64,000 nucleotides of DNA from Prosthecobacter dejongeii. Its GTDB lineage: Bacteria > Verrucomicrobiota > Verrucomicrobiia > Verrucomicrobiales > Verrucomicrobiaceae. The stretch is taken from NCBI RefSeq assembly GCF_014203045.1, contig NZ_JACHIF010000003.1, positions 496,001 to 560,000 on the forward strand, given 5' to 3'. The notes under the pieces are model-generated. The model did not search any database. It worked only from the letters and a program-made list of their open reading frames with translations, and was not told where the DNA came from. Position 1 is the stretch's first letter. Each line of letters begins with the position of its first letter. Positions 33,678 through 42,026 of the stretch are shown in pieces. The position numbers and the translations under genes were made by a program.

Positions 33678-35525
33678 ATGAATTCTGAGGTCCAAAACTT
33701 GGTCGCGGCTGGCAAACTCGCCGCCGCAGACGGCGAAAAATTATCGAAACTCGAACCCGGTACCTTCTGCCTGCATAAAAGCTGGGGTGTGGGAAAGGTC
33801 GCTGAATGGGATCTGCTCGGAGATCGCATCATTCTGGATTTCGAAAGCAAACCTGGTCACGGACTGAAGCTTTCCTTCGCTATCACGTCCCTGGAAATCC
33901 TGCCTTCAGAGCATTTGCTTTCCCGCCGTCACTCGGACCTCGATGGCTTGAAAGCTCTGGCCAAGGGCAAGGTGACCGAACTCATCGAACTGGCGCTGAA
34001 ATCTTCCGGTAGCTCCATGTCTCTAGATGATCTAGAGCGTCTGTTGAAGCCTCGCATCGTCTCCGAAGCGGAGTACAAGAAGTGGTGGGAATCTGCAAAG
34101 AAGACTCTCAAAACAGCCCGTCACATCGTGGTTCCCTCCAAGCGCACCGAACCTCTGGTGCTGCGTGACAGTGCAGAAAAACCCGGTGGCGTGATGGTGC
34201 AGAACTTTCTGGCCAAGCGCGACCTGAAAGGCAAACTGGGAGTTTTGGCGTTGATCCAGAAAGACCTGGACCTGTTTGAAGATGCCGCCACGGAACTGAA
34301 ACCAGTATTCCAAGACATTTCTGACACCGTTCGTAAGGCTTGGAAGCTGCACCTCAAAGACAGTCTGCAACTGCTGTTGGCTCGCGATGAATTGATTGAC
34401 GCCATCGAAGGTGCTTCGGCCCCGATGGGCTCGATGAAAGTGGCTGACCTCGTGTGTGAAGCGCGTCCTCTTTTGGCCGAAAACATCGGCGGTTTGCCTG
34501 TCAGCCAACTTGGTCGCATGTACCGTGCCTTTCCTGAGGCGTTTCCAGAGCGTGTTTGGGTGCCGGAAATCCTCAATCATCTCACCCGCACCGGCGGCCG
34601 GGCTGTGGCTGAGATCGCTGTGGTTTTGGATGCCAATGGCGAGCTGGAAGTACTTTCGGAATTCCTCAAAAAATCTGTTCGTAACCGCACCCTGAGCGCG
34701 GATCTGCTGATCTGGATCTGCAAAGAACGCAAGGGCCTGGCCCAGTCTGTGTTCAGCATTGACCTGGGCAATGCCATCCTGGATGCCGTGGAAGATGACC
34801 ATGTGCAGGGTGGGCCAAAACGCACGGGCCGCCTCAGCGATCAGCTTTCCGATGACAAGACGCTCATCCATGAACTGGTGGTGGATACGGATGACGAATC
34901 CCTGCGTAACTTTGCCAAGCGTCTCCTCAACAGCTCTGTTCTGGATGAACTGACCCGCCGCTCTTTGTTGGCGCGTGTTATCAAAGCCCGTCCGGAAATG
35001 GAGAGCTTGATGAGCGAAAACACGGAATCCCGTGAAGATAATCGCCTCATCGTTTCCTGGGAAAGCCTGGAAAAGAAAAAGGCCGAGCTGGATGAGCTGG
35101 CCAACGTCAAGATCCCGCACAATAAGAATGAGATTCAGATCGCGCGTGATGAAGGTGACCTTCGAGAAAACGGCGGTTATAAGGCGGCTCGTGAGCAGCA
35201 GGCGGTGCTGAACCGCATGAAGGACCAACTGGAGCGCGAAATCAGCCTTTCCCGCGGCACGGACTTTGCCAACGTGAATACAGACAAGGTCGGTATCGGC
35301 ACGGTGGTGGATTTCCAGGACGTCGCGACGGGTGAAAACGAAACCTACACCATCCTGGGGGCCTGGGACGGCGATCTGGATCACAACATCGTCTCCTACC
35401 TGTCTGACATCGCTAAGGTGCTGATCGGCATGGCTCCAGGTGATGAAGCAGACATCCCGACTGAAGAAGGCACCGGGCGTAAGATCAAAGTCCTCGCCAT
35501 TCGTGCGTTCAATCCTGCAGCCTAA
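33678..35525 (+). CDS. GreA-type transcript cleavage factor with ~450-residue N-terminal extension
   Basis: 615 residues against about 160 for ordinary GreA. The C-terminal 165 residues form a complete Gre factor: the coiled-coil hairpin with tip ARDEGDLRENGGYKAA (Asp494, Glu497 at the catalytic positions) and the FKBP-like domain with LIGMAPGDEADIPTEEG. The N terminus has a small CarD/RID- or Tudor-like segment (HKSWGVGKVAEWDLLGDRII, about 30-75), then about 370 mainly helical residues of no known motif. Chlamydial GreA is also very long, so this may be a PVC-wide form. The gene stands alone and ends at a strong terminator. Confidence 0.9.
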   Translation: MNSEVQNLVAAGKLAAADGEKLSKLEPGTFCLHKSWGVGKVAEWDLLGDRIILDFESKPGHGLKLSFAITSLEILPSEHLLSRRHSDLDGLKALAKGKVTELIELALKSSGSSMSLDDLERLLKPRIVSEAEYKKWWESAKKTLKTARHIVVPSKRTEPLVLRDSAEKPGGVMVQNFLAKRDLKGKLGVLALIQKDLDLFEDAATELKPVFQDISDTVRKAWKLHLKDSLQLLLARDELIDAIEGASAPMGSMKVADLVCEARPLLAENIGGLPVSQLGRMYRAFPEAFPERVWVPEILNHLTRTGGRAVAEIAVVLDANGELEVLSEFLKKSVRNRTLSADLLIWICKERKGLAQSVFSIDLGNAILDAVEDDHVQGGPKRTGRLSDQLSDDKTLIHELVVDTDDESLRNFAKRLLNSSVLDELTRRSLLARVIKARPEMESLMSENTESREDNRLIVSWESLEKKKAELDELANVKIPHNKNEIQIARDEGDLRENGGYKAAREQQAVLNRMKDQLEREISLSRGTDFANVNTDKVGIGTVVDFQDVATGENETYTILGAWDGDLDHNIVSYLSDIAKVLIGMAPGDEADIPTEEGTGRKIKVLAIRAFNPAA

Positions 35526-35555
35526 GCTCTGCGAGATCTGACCGAGATTCATGAG

Positions 35556-35584
35556 AGAGGCGATGCGAAAGCATCGCCTCTTTT
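35556..35584 (+). terminator. Intrinsic terminator of the long greA gene
   Basis: An 11-bp perfect stem (35556-35566 and 35571-35581) closed by a GAAA tetraloop and followed by TTTT. It lies 30 bases after the stop. It rules out the ATG at 35551 as start of the next gene. Confidence 0.9.
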
Positions 35585-35595
35585 GCGTCAGGCGT

Positions 35596-36270
35596 ATGTT
35601 GATCATCATGGATGACTCGCCGCCAGATTCACCGCCTCTCCGTCACCGCATTGAAGAAGCTTATTTGCACGAGCTGCGCTCAGAGGGCCGTGCCCCACTT
35701 TCCGTCTTTCGGTTTTGCCAAAATCTGGGCATCACGGAGCGAGAGTTTTTTTCTGAATACCCTTCGCTAGAGGCTGTGGAGCGGCACTGGTGGAAAGGCA
35801 TGCTGGAACATGTGATTCATTCAGTGGAGAGCGGACCAGAGTGGTCTGGATTCACGGCTCGCCAGCGCACGCTGGCTTTTCTTTTCGCTTTTTTAGAAGC
35901 CTCTTTGGATCATCGCAGCCTCTTCCTTTTGCGTCATGGATTGAGCTCACCAGTGAAACCCGTGCCGGAATGGTCGGCTCTGGAAGATCGTTTTGATGTC
36001 TTTGCGCATTCACTCCTGCAGCATGGGAAAGTCCAGGGGGAGATCGTAAATCGCGGTCCTCTGACGGCGGCGTATCCAAAGGCTTTGCGGCTACTGCTGC
36101 GCAGTGTGGTAGCGTTTCACCTCAAAGATGACAGCCCGAAGTTTGAGCGGACGGATGCATTTGTGGAAAAATCTGTAGCGGTCTTGTTTGATCTTATTGG
36201 TCGCCAGGCCCTGGACTCTGGTTTTGACCTCATGCGTTTTCTTTTGCCGGGGGCGATGAATCGCGCCTGA
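35596..36270 (+). CDS. TetR-like transcriptional regulator
   Basis: About 224 residues from the ATG at 35596 (35608 is also possible). The N-terminal part reads as a divergent TetR helix-turn-helix (RIEEAYLHELRSEGRAPLSV, CQNLGITEREFFSEYPSLEA), followed by an all-helical C-terminal domain (TLAFLFAFLEASLDHRSLFL, PKALRLLLRSVVAFHL). The recognition helix resembles TetR proteins paired with AarF-type kinases. The stop is one base before the start of the aarF-like gene, so the two form an operon and probably a functional pair. The ligand and target are unknown. Confidence 0.75.
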   Translation: MLIIMDDSPPDSPPLRHRIEEAYLHELRSEGRAPLSVFRFCQNLGITEREFFSEYPSLEAVERHWWKGMLEHVIHSVESGPEWSGFTARQRTLAFLFAFLEASLDHRSLFLLRHGLSSPVKPVPEWSALEDRFDVFAHSLLQHGKVQGEIVNRGPLTAAYPKALRLLLRSVVAFHLKDDSPKFERTDAFVEKSVAVLFDLIGRQALDSGFDLMRFLLPGAMNRA

Positions 36271-36271
36271 T

Positions 36272-37579
36272 ATGGCTGCTCCCCCTACCCAGGACAGCAT
36301 CCGTAGTACGCCCCTCACCCGCATGGCGGATCTGGCAGGAACGGGGGCGCGCGTGGGGATGAATTATCTCAAGTATTACGGTCAGCGCGCGGTGACTCCG
36401 CAGACCGCTCAACTTGCTTTGAGAGATGAACTGGACGCAGAGAATGCGAAGGCCGTTTATGACTCGTTTAGCCGCCTCAAAGGCGGTCCGCTGAAGCTGG
36501 CGCAGATGCTCAGCATTGACCAAAATCTGCTGCCGCCTGCCTATGCCAGCCAGTTTGCCCAGGCCCAGTATTCGGCTCCGCCGTTATCATGGCCCCTCGT
36601 TCGAAGGACCCTGGAGCGCGAATTCGGCCAACCTGTGGAGGCGCTGTATGATACCTTTTCCCGTGAGGCTGCCCATGGAGCTTCCATCGGTCAGGTTCAT
36701 GTGGCCACGCGGGCTGGGAAAAAATTGGCGGTGAAGGTGCAGTATCCGGGCGTGGCAGAGTCCATGCGCAGTGACTTGCGCGTGGTGAAACCGGTCGCGC
36801 TCCAGATGTTTGGGCTGCGGGAGGAAGACATCGCCCACTATTTCACGGAGGTGGAGGCAAGACTGCTGGAAGAAACCGATTACGTCACGGAGTTGCGTCG
36901 TTCCCAGGAAATTGCCGTAGCCTGTGCCCCTCTGGAACGGGTGAGATTCCCTGCTTTTTACCCAGATCGCTGTTCCAGTCGGGTATTGACGATGGATTGG
37001 ATCGATGGGCTGACCCTGGATCGTTTTGCTGCGAGCGATGCGACCCAAGAAAGTCGGAACCAAATCGGTCAGGCCTTGTGGGATTTTTATCAGCATCAGA
37101 TCCATGTCCTGCACGTCTTCCATGCCGACCCGCATCCCGGGAACTTTCTGGTATCAGATGGCTTTTTGTACGTGCTGGATTTCGGCTGCACCCGCGCCAT
37201 CACGCCCGAGTTTCATGCCCAGCAATTTGCCTTTTTGAACCCTGATTTGCTAGAGTCTGAAGCCAAGCTGGAGCAATCCTTGCGGGATATGGATGTGCTG
37301 CTGCCGGGAGATGGGGCTGCACAGCGAAAGAAGATCATGGATCTAGCGCGTGAATCTATCGAGGTGCTGACTCGACCCTTCCGAGCAGGTCGTTTTGACT
37401 TTGCCGATCCCTCCTTCATGCAAACGCTGTATGCCATGGGCGAGGCGAATCGTCAGGATCGAGAACTGCGGTCCCTGCGCGGGGCGCGTGGGCGGGCGGA
37501 GTCCGTGTATGTGAACCGGGCGTTTTTTGGCCTGTTTAGCCTGCTGCATCGGTTAGGGGCAGTGGTAAATACCCAGTAG
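36272..37579 (+). CDS. AarF/ABC1/UbiB family kinase-like protein
   Basis: 435 residues with the atypical kinase motifs of the family: LKGGPLKLAQMLS (KxGQ-like, with Ala for Gly), AAHGASIGQVHVA (Ala-rich loop replacing the P-loop), KKLAVKVQYPGV (nucleotide-binding Lys), EETDYVTEL, VFHADPHPGNFLV and VLDFGC. ABC1 proteins bind ATP and support quinone or lipid metabolism; the substrate here is unknown. It is coupled to the TetR-like gene. Its stop is four bases from that of the convergent caspase-like gene. Confidence 0.92.
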   Translation: MAAPPTQDSIRSTPLTRMADLAGTGARVGMNYLKYYGQRAVTPQTAQLALRDELDAENAKAVYDSFSRLKGGPLKLAQMLSIDQNLLPPAYASQFAQAQYSAPPLSWPLVRRTLEREFGQPVEALYDTFSREAAHGASIGQVHVATRAGKKLAVKVQYPGVAESMRSDLRVVKPVALQMFGLREEDIAHYFTEVEARLLEETDYVTELRRSQEIAVACAPLERVRFPAFYPDRCSSRVLTMDWIDGLTLDRFAASDATQESRNQIGQALWDFYQHQIHVLHVFHADPHPGNFLVSDGFLYVLDFGCTRAITPEFHAQQFAFLNPDLLESEAKLEQSLRDMDVLLPGDGAAQRKKIMDLARESIEVLTRPFRAGRFDFADPSFMQTLYAMGEANRQDRELRSLRGARGRAESVYVNRAFFGLFSLLHRLGAVVNTQ

Positions 37580-37582
37580 CTT

Positions 37583-38935
37583 TCACTTCAATTTTTCCAA
37601 AGCTTCTTCCGCTAGCTTGCGGGCTTTGGGTTGATTGAACTTCGGGTTACTGGCGGCGGTAAAGTCGGCCCGCGCTTTTTCGTCATCTCCTACTGCCGCA
37701 TGGGCGCGACCTCGGTTGTAGAGAATGTAGGCATCTGTGGGATCCAGAGCCAGGGCGGTATCGAAAGCAGCGATGGCTTCGGTTTCTTGGTCGAGGAGGA
37801 GCAGGGCATCGCCATGGCGATTGTGGGCCTTGGCTTGGAAGGCTTGATAGCTTTCGTGGGTGGCTGGCAGGCAGTGTGGCAGAGCCCGCAGCACTTGTAG
37901 GCAGGTGGTTGCTGCGGCTTCGACTTTCGGGTCTCCCGTGGTGGCGTCCTTGAGATTTTCTTTGGCCTGTTCCAGAAGTAGGCCCAGAGGTTCGGCTGCA
38001 TAAGCTCCGGGGCCTTGGGCTTTAGCCACAGAAAGGAGGGAGTCGGCACATTCTTCAGCCATGCCAGCCTTGGCCAGATTGAGGATCTGAGTTTGGCTGG
38101 GAATGGCGGGAGTTGCGGCTGACATCACTGCAGCGGGGGAGGCCGAGGGGCCAGCGATGTAAATATCATCGCCGACCAAGCGAGAGTATTCCGCTGGAAT
38201 TTGTCCGCCCTGAGAGCGCTCAAGAACGCCTGCACGTGTGCGTTTAAAGACTTGCTCAATGGTTAGGCCGGGTGTGCTCAGGTGCTTTAGCCACTCCTCG
38301 GTGTAAAGACCATTGGCTCCGTCACCATCCAGGGCTGTTTGTCCAGCATCCGTGGCAAAGGCGATGAGCGAACCTGCTGGAGGTTTCATTTCATTCAGCC
38401 CTCCCGGAGCTGTGGCATCTCGGGTGCGCCCGGTGCGGCTGAGGGCCGTGGTGCGGCAGGCATCTAGGATGACGAGATTGCACTGTGCCCCCGCGGTGCT
38501 CATGTCAGCCACGGCCTGCTCCACATTGAATAGGCGGGTTTCTGCCAGAAGACGCAGGCTGATGTCATCGGCTCCTTCTGGGTTGTAGCCGGACTTCAAA
38601 GGGATGAGGTAATTGGACCCTGCTACGGCGATGCCATGTCCTGCAAAGTAAAACAGGGCCACTTCTGCTCCAGCCAAAGTGCCGCGAAATTCCAGCACCG
38701 CTTTGAGCAATTGGTCACGAGTGACATTGTGCTTTTCGATGACTGCAAAGCCGAGGTCTCGAAGGGTTTTTGCCACGGCCTTCGCGTCGTTCGTGGTGTT
38801 GCGTAAGGGGCCGACGAGCGGTTCATAACGAGCGTTGCCGATGACCAGAGCCGTGCGGATTTTAGCTTCAGTCGCCGCTTGCAGAGGCAGGGATAATAGG
38901 CACAGGCCCAAAAAAAGGTGAATCCAGAGGTTCAT
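37583..38935 (-). CDS. Exported caspase-family (C14) protease with TPR tail
   Basis: 450 residues from ATG 38935, which begins a signal peptide (MNLWIHLFLGLCLLSLPLQA). The caspase/metacaspase domain (about 25-265) has the dyad His100 in FYFAGHGIAV and Cys160 in VILDACRTTAL, plus ALVIGNARYEPLVGPLRNT. About 150 linking residues follow and then TPRs (AIAAFDTALALDPTDAYILY, GRAHAAVGDDEKARADFTAA). Such secreted orthocaspase-like proteins are common in bacteria with complex envelopes; their targets are mostly unknown. Longer starts at 38953 and 39010 are possible. It is divergent from the NlpC/P60-like lipoprotein gene. Confidence 0.88.
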   Translation of the reverse strand: MNLWIHLFLGLCLLSLPLQAATEAKIRTALVIGNARYEPLVGPLRNTTNDAKAVAKTLRDLGFAVIEKHNVTRDQLLKAVLEFRGTLAGAEVALFYFAGHGIAVAGSNYLIPLKSGYNPEGADDISLRLLAETRLFNVEQAVADMSTAGAQCNLVILDACRTTALSRTGRTRDATAPGGLNEMKPPAGSLIAFATDAGQTALDGDGANGLYTEEWLKHLSTPGLTIEQVFKRTRAGVLERSQGGQIPAEYSRLVGDDIYIAGPSASPAAVMSAATPAIPSQTQILNLAKAGMAEECADSLLSVAKAQGPGAYAAEPLGLLLEQAKENLKDATTGDPKVEAAATTCLQVLRALPHCLPATHESYQAFQAKAHNRHGDALLLLDQETEAIAAFDTALALDPTDAYILYNRGRAHAAVGDDEKARADFTAASNPKFNQPKARKLAEEALEKLK

Positions 38936-39031
38936 ACGCAGGGGGCGTGGCATGGCTGCCATTGCAAGCCAGAGACGAGCACAGTATGAAACAGCCTCGC
39001 ACGGCGGCAAGCCTCAACGTTTTTCTATTCC

Positions 39032-39862
39032 ATGCATCCCTCGATTGCTCTGCTTTCCATGATGGTTTTGAGCCTGGCTTCCTGCCAGACAGCGGTCCCC
39101 AAATCTGTGGCGCCAGAGCTGGTGCCGGGTGCTGCGGATGCCCCATCTCAGATCACGCCCACTGAATCGCTGGCACTTGCGGAGCGTTACACGACTCATC
39201 CGTGGCGGCCTTTTGCCCGAAATATTTTGCATGGGGAAGATGGTGCGGGAGTGCTTGTCCACACCCCGGATGCCAGTCTGAACGATCCCCCAGAGCGACC
39301 AGGTTGGTGGCTACCTGGGGAGGTGAATCGTGGCATTCCCTATAAGTGGGGTGGCTTTGATGATCCGGTAAGCTTTGACCGCTCCATCGCGCAGGGGGCC
39401 GCAGGTGGAGATGTCTCTTCTCCAGCGAAACGCCGAGCTGACAATGCAGCGGTCAGCGCAGCGGCGGCGGGCGTAGATTGCTCCGGGTTCGTCTCCCGCT
39501 GTCTGAAACTACCGACTGTGCATGACACCTCACAGCTTCCTTCCGTATGTTACCCTTTGGAGGCAGGAAACCTACGCCCTGGAGATCTGCTGAACATTCC
39601 CCGAAAACACGTTGTGCTTTGTGCTGGCTGGGCGCGGCCAGATAAAAGTTGGATCTACTATTATGAAACCGGCGGTGGTCCAGAATATTGGAAACCCGGG
39701 TTGAAGGAGGCCCCTCTAGCGGCCATGCTGGCCCTAGGATACCAACCTCTGCGCTATCGTGGCATGGCCTATGAGCCGACGACTTCAGGCAAAGAGGTGC
39801 TGACGCGTTCTATCCGCACCCGTGCGGCCACGGTGGCCGAACCGACGGTAGGGGAACCCTGA
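39032..39862 (+). CDS. NlpC/P60-like cysteine peptidase lipoprotein
   Basis: 276 residues. The lipoprotein signal ends LSLASC (acylated Cys18). The catalytic region has GIPYKWGGFDDPVSFD, the nucleophile Cys150 in GVDCSGFVSRCL and His193 in LRPGDLLNIPRKHVVLCAGW, matching NlpC/P60 or CHAP-like papain-fold hydrolases. These usually cut peptide bonds in peptidoglycan stems. Residues 120-148 form an Ala-rich insertion before the catalytic helix. It starts 97 bases from the divergent caspase-like gene. Confidence 0.85.
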   Translation: MHPSIALLSMMVLSLASCQTAVPKSVAPELVPGAADAPSQITPTESLALAERYTTHPWRPFARNILHGEDGAGVLVHTPDASLNDPPERPGWWLPGEVNRGIPYKWGGFDDPVSFDRSIAQGAAGGDVSSPAKRRADNAAVSAAAAGVDCSGFVSRCLKLPTVHDTSQLPSVCYPLEAGNLRPGDLLNIPRKHVVLCAGWARPDKSWIYYYETGGGPEYWKPGLKEAPLAAMLALGYQPLRYRGMAYEPTTSGKEVLTRSIRTRAATVAEPTVGEP

Positions 39863-39916
39863 AATGGAGCGCAGGCTTGCGAGAAGCGGGCGAGCTCGGC
39901 ATGGTGGGCGGCATCT

Positions 39917-40576
39917 ATGACTTCTGCCATTATCGTTGCCGCGGGTAGTAGCCGCCGGATGGGATTTAACAAATTACTGGCCCCCTTAGCGGGTGTGCCT
40001 GTATTGCATCGTACGTTAGGCCAGTTTCAGGCTTGTGTGGAAGTGGGGGAGATTCTCGTTGTCGCGGGAGATGAGGTGCGTGCTGTGGTGGAAGCTTGGC
40101 GCGCGGAGTTTCCCAAATTGAAGGCCATTTTACCAGGGGGCGCTGAGCGTCATCTTTCCGTTTGGGCTGGGTTGCAGGCCTGCACGGCGGAGAGCGATGT
40201 GGTGGCGGTGCATGATGGAGCGCGGCCTTTGATTCATCCAGAGCAAATCACGCGCTGCATCGAGGCGGCACGTCGTCTGGCCGCTGTGGCCTGCGCAAGA
40301 CCCATGACGGAGACGATCAAACGTGTGGATGCGGAGGGCCACATCACGGGATCCCTAGACCGCACGGGAGTGTGGGTGATGGAGACACCGCAGGTTTTCC
40401 AGCGGGATGTGCTGGTGCGGGCCTATGAAGCGGTGATTCGCGATTCTGCTTTGGTGACGGATGAAGTCTCCGCGGTTCAGCATGTGGGCGAGGTGGTCTC
40501 TGTGGTGGAAAACACCTCGCCCAATCCCAAGATTACCTTCCCGGCAGATTTGACTCTGGCGGAAAAGTTTCTCTAG
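39917..40576 (+). CDS. ispD: 2-C-methyl-D-erythritol 4-phosphate cytidylyltransferase
   Basis: 219-residue enzyme of the MEP isoprenoid pathway that joins CTP and methylerythritol phosphate. Motifs: IIVAAGSSRRMGFNK (CTP-binding loop, Lys at its end), GGAERHLSV, VAVHDGARPLI, TIKRVDAEG, ETPQVFQRD and TDEVSAV. The length is normal for IspD alone; no IspF is fused. It ends nine bases from the convergent oxidoreductase gene. Confidence 0.95.
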   Translation: MTSAIIVAAGSSRRMGFNKLLAPLAGVPVLHRTLGQFQACVEVGEILVVAGDEVRAVVEAWRAEFPKLKAILPGGAERHLSVWAGLQACTAESDVVAVHDGARPLIHPEQITRCIEAARRLAAVACARPMTETIKRVDAEGHITGSLDRTGVWVMETPQVFQRDVLVRAYEAVIRDSALVTDEVSAVQHVGEVVSVVENTSPNPKITFPADLTLAEKFL

Positions 40577-40584
40577 GGAGCCGG

Positions 40585-41922
40585 TTAGATCTCTGTGCCG
40601 GGGCGATACTGGCGTTTCACCAGGGCATTGGCGGCCTCGCTATTGGTGATTTTGAGGGCGGGTGCATCCCATTTGAGATCTTCATTGGGGAATGCACTGG
40701 CGAGGCATCCCAGCAGGACGGCTTCCGTGAGCGGGCCTGCGTAGTCGAAGTTGGCGGTGGGTTTCTGGTTACCCCCTTTGAGGCAGCAGTCAATGAAGTC
40801 GGCCCAGTGGTCGCGAGGCTCCAGTTTAGGGTATTTAAAGCCGGTGAATTTATCTCGCGGGTAGAGCAGGGGAGTGCTGGTGTGGGGAGAAAGGAGGACA
40901 CCCTCAGTGCCGATGTAAATGCTACCCTGGCCTGGGAATTTGGCGGGATCAGCTAGCGCCATGACCTCGGCTGGAGGCCGGGCATTGCCATCATACCAGG
41001 TGACCTTGACGGTATCGGCAGCGGTATGCGCAGTGCCTTTGAAGGTGTATTCCACCACGGCATCAATGGCCCAGTTGGTGGCATTCAGCGGAGCAGGGCC
41101 TTTGGATTTTACGCCGATCGGCGCGGCGAGATCCAGGGCACGAAACCAGCCGCTGAACATGTGGCAGCCCATGTCACCGAGGGTGCCTGTTCCGAAGTCA
41201 CGGCGTTTGCGCCATTGGCCGGGGTGGTAATAGCCTTCGATGTAAGGGCGGTCAGTGGCGGTGCCCAGCCACTTTTGCCAGTCGAGCTGGGCTGGCACCG
41301 GGTCGGACTTCTGTGGCACGGGGTCCATGTCGCCCCAGAACTTGTTGGAGAAGGTGTGGACTTCTTTGACTTTACCGATGGTCCCCTGCTGGATGATGGC
41401 AACGGCAAGACGCTCGGTAAACGAGGATGAAACCTGGATGCCCATCTGTGTCATCACACCCGTCTCACGGGCCTTGAGCATGAGCCTGCGGCATTCATGC
41501 AAATTCTGCGCCAGAGGTTTTTGGCCGTACACGTGCTTGCCTAGTTCCATGGCCTTTAGGCCCATGGGGCCGTGCATGTGGTCCGGGGTGGAGACGTTCA
41601 CGGAGTCAATGTTGCCCGCTTCCTTTTCGAGCATCTCCTGCCAGTCTTGGTAGCATTTGGCGTTAGGCCATTTTTTCGTAATCTGGTCGAACTTCCGCGT
41701 GTCCACATCGCACACAGCCGCCAGTTCCCACAGAGGGTGATTTGACATGGCGGTCATGTCTGCCATGGACATGCCAGCGGCACCGAAGGCTGCGTGGCGT
41801 AACTTGCCGTTAGGCGAGGCGGCCCGCATGCCTGTGGTGATGAAGGGGGCTGCAAAAAGGGAGCCGGTTGCTTGGGTGAGGAAGCGGCGGCGGGTGAGGC
41901 TGGCTGAGGGTGGATGTGTCAT
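40585..41922 (-). CDS. Tat-exported Gfo/Idh/MocA family oxidoreductase
   Basis: 445 residues. The N-terminal Tat signal (SLTRRRFLTQATGSLFAAPF) is followed by an NAD(P)-binding domain (LRHAAFGAAGMSMADMTAMS, then WELAAVCDVD), the family's EKP-like motif as GKHVYGQKPLAQNLHE, and a C-terminal domain with GDMGCHMFSGWFRAL. Secreted members with a bound cofactor are frequent in Planctomycetes, Verrucomicrobia and Bacteroidetes, where they oxidise or rearrange sugars. The substrate is unknown. The terminator at 41964-42004 isolates it from the upstream gene. Confidence 0.92.
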   Translation of the reverse strand: MTHPPSASLTRRRFLTQATGSLFAAPFITTGMRAASPNGKLRHAAFGAAGMSMADMTAMSNHPLWELAAVCDVDTRKFDQITKKWPNAKCYQDWQEMLEKEAGNIDSVNVSTPDHMHGPMGLKAMELGKHVYGQKPLAQNLHECRRLMLKARETGVMTQMGIQVSSSFTERLAVAIIQQGTIGKVKEVHTFSNKFWGDMDPVPQKSDPVPAQLDWQKWLGTATDRPYIEGYYHPGQWRKRRDFGTGTLGDMGCHMFSGWFRALDLAAPIGVKSKGPAPLNATNWAIDAVVEYTFKGTAHTAADTVKVTWYDGNARPPAEVMALADPAKFPGQGSIYIGTEGVLLSPHTSTPLLYPRDKFTGFKYPKLEPRDHWADFIDCCLKGGNQKPTANFDYAGPLTEAVLLGCLASAFPNEDLKWDAPALKITNSEAANALVKRQYRPGTEI

Positions 41923-41963
41923 GTGGGTAGAGAGGTTTTACGGGCTTTAAGAGGTTGATCTTC

Positions 41964-42004
41964 AAAACAAAAAAGGCCGGATCTCTGGGGAAGAGATCCG
42001 GCCT
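41964..42004 (-). terminator. Intrinsic terminator after the 42027-43514 gene
   Basis: A 13-bp perfect inverted repeat (41974-41986 and 41992-42004) with a 5-base loop. On the minus strand it is followed by a T-rich tract (TTTTTTGTTTTG). It lies 22 bases after the stop of the upstream minus-strand gene. Confidence 0.9.
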
Positions 42005-42026
42005 CGGAGATCAAGGGGAGTCAGGA

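Noticed and set aside
35551-35595. Extended start of the TetR-like gene at 35551
   Set aside because: This stretch is the greA terminator hairpin; translation from there is implausible.
34032-35609. 525-codon minus-strand frame opposite the long greA gene
   Set aside because: It crosses the greA terminator and mirrors a well-supported Gre protein; no motif in its translation.
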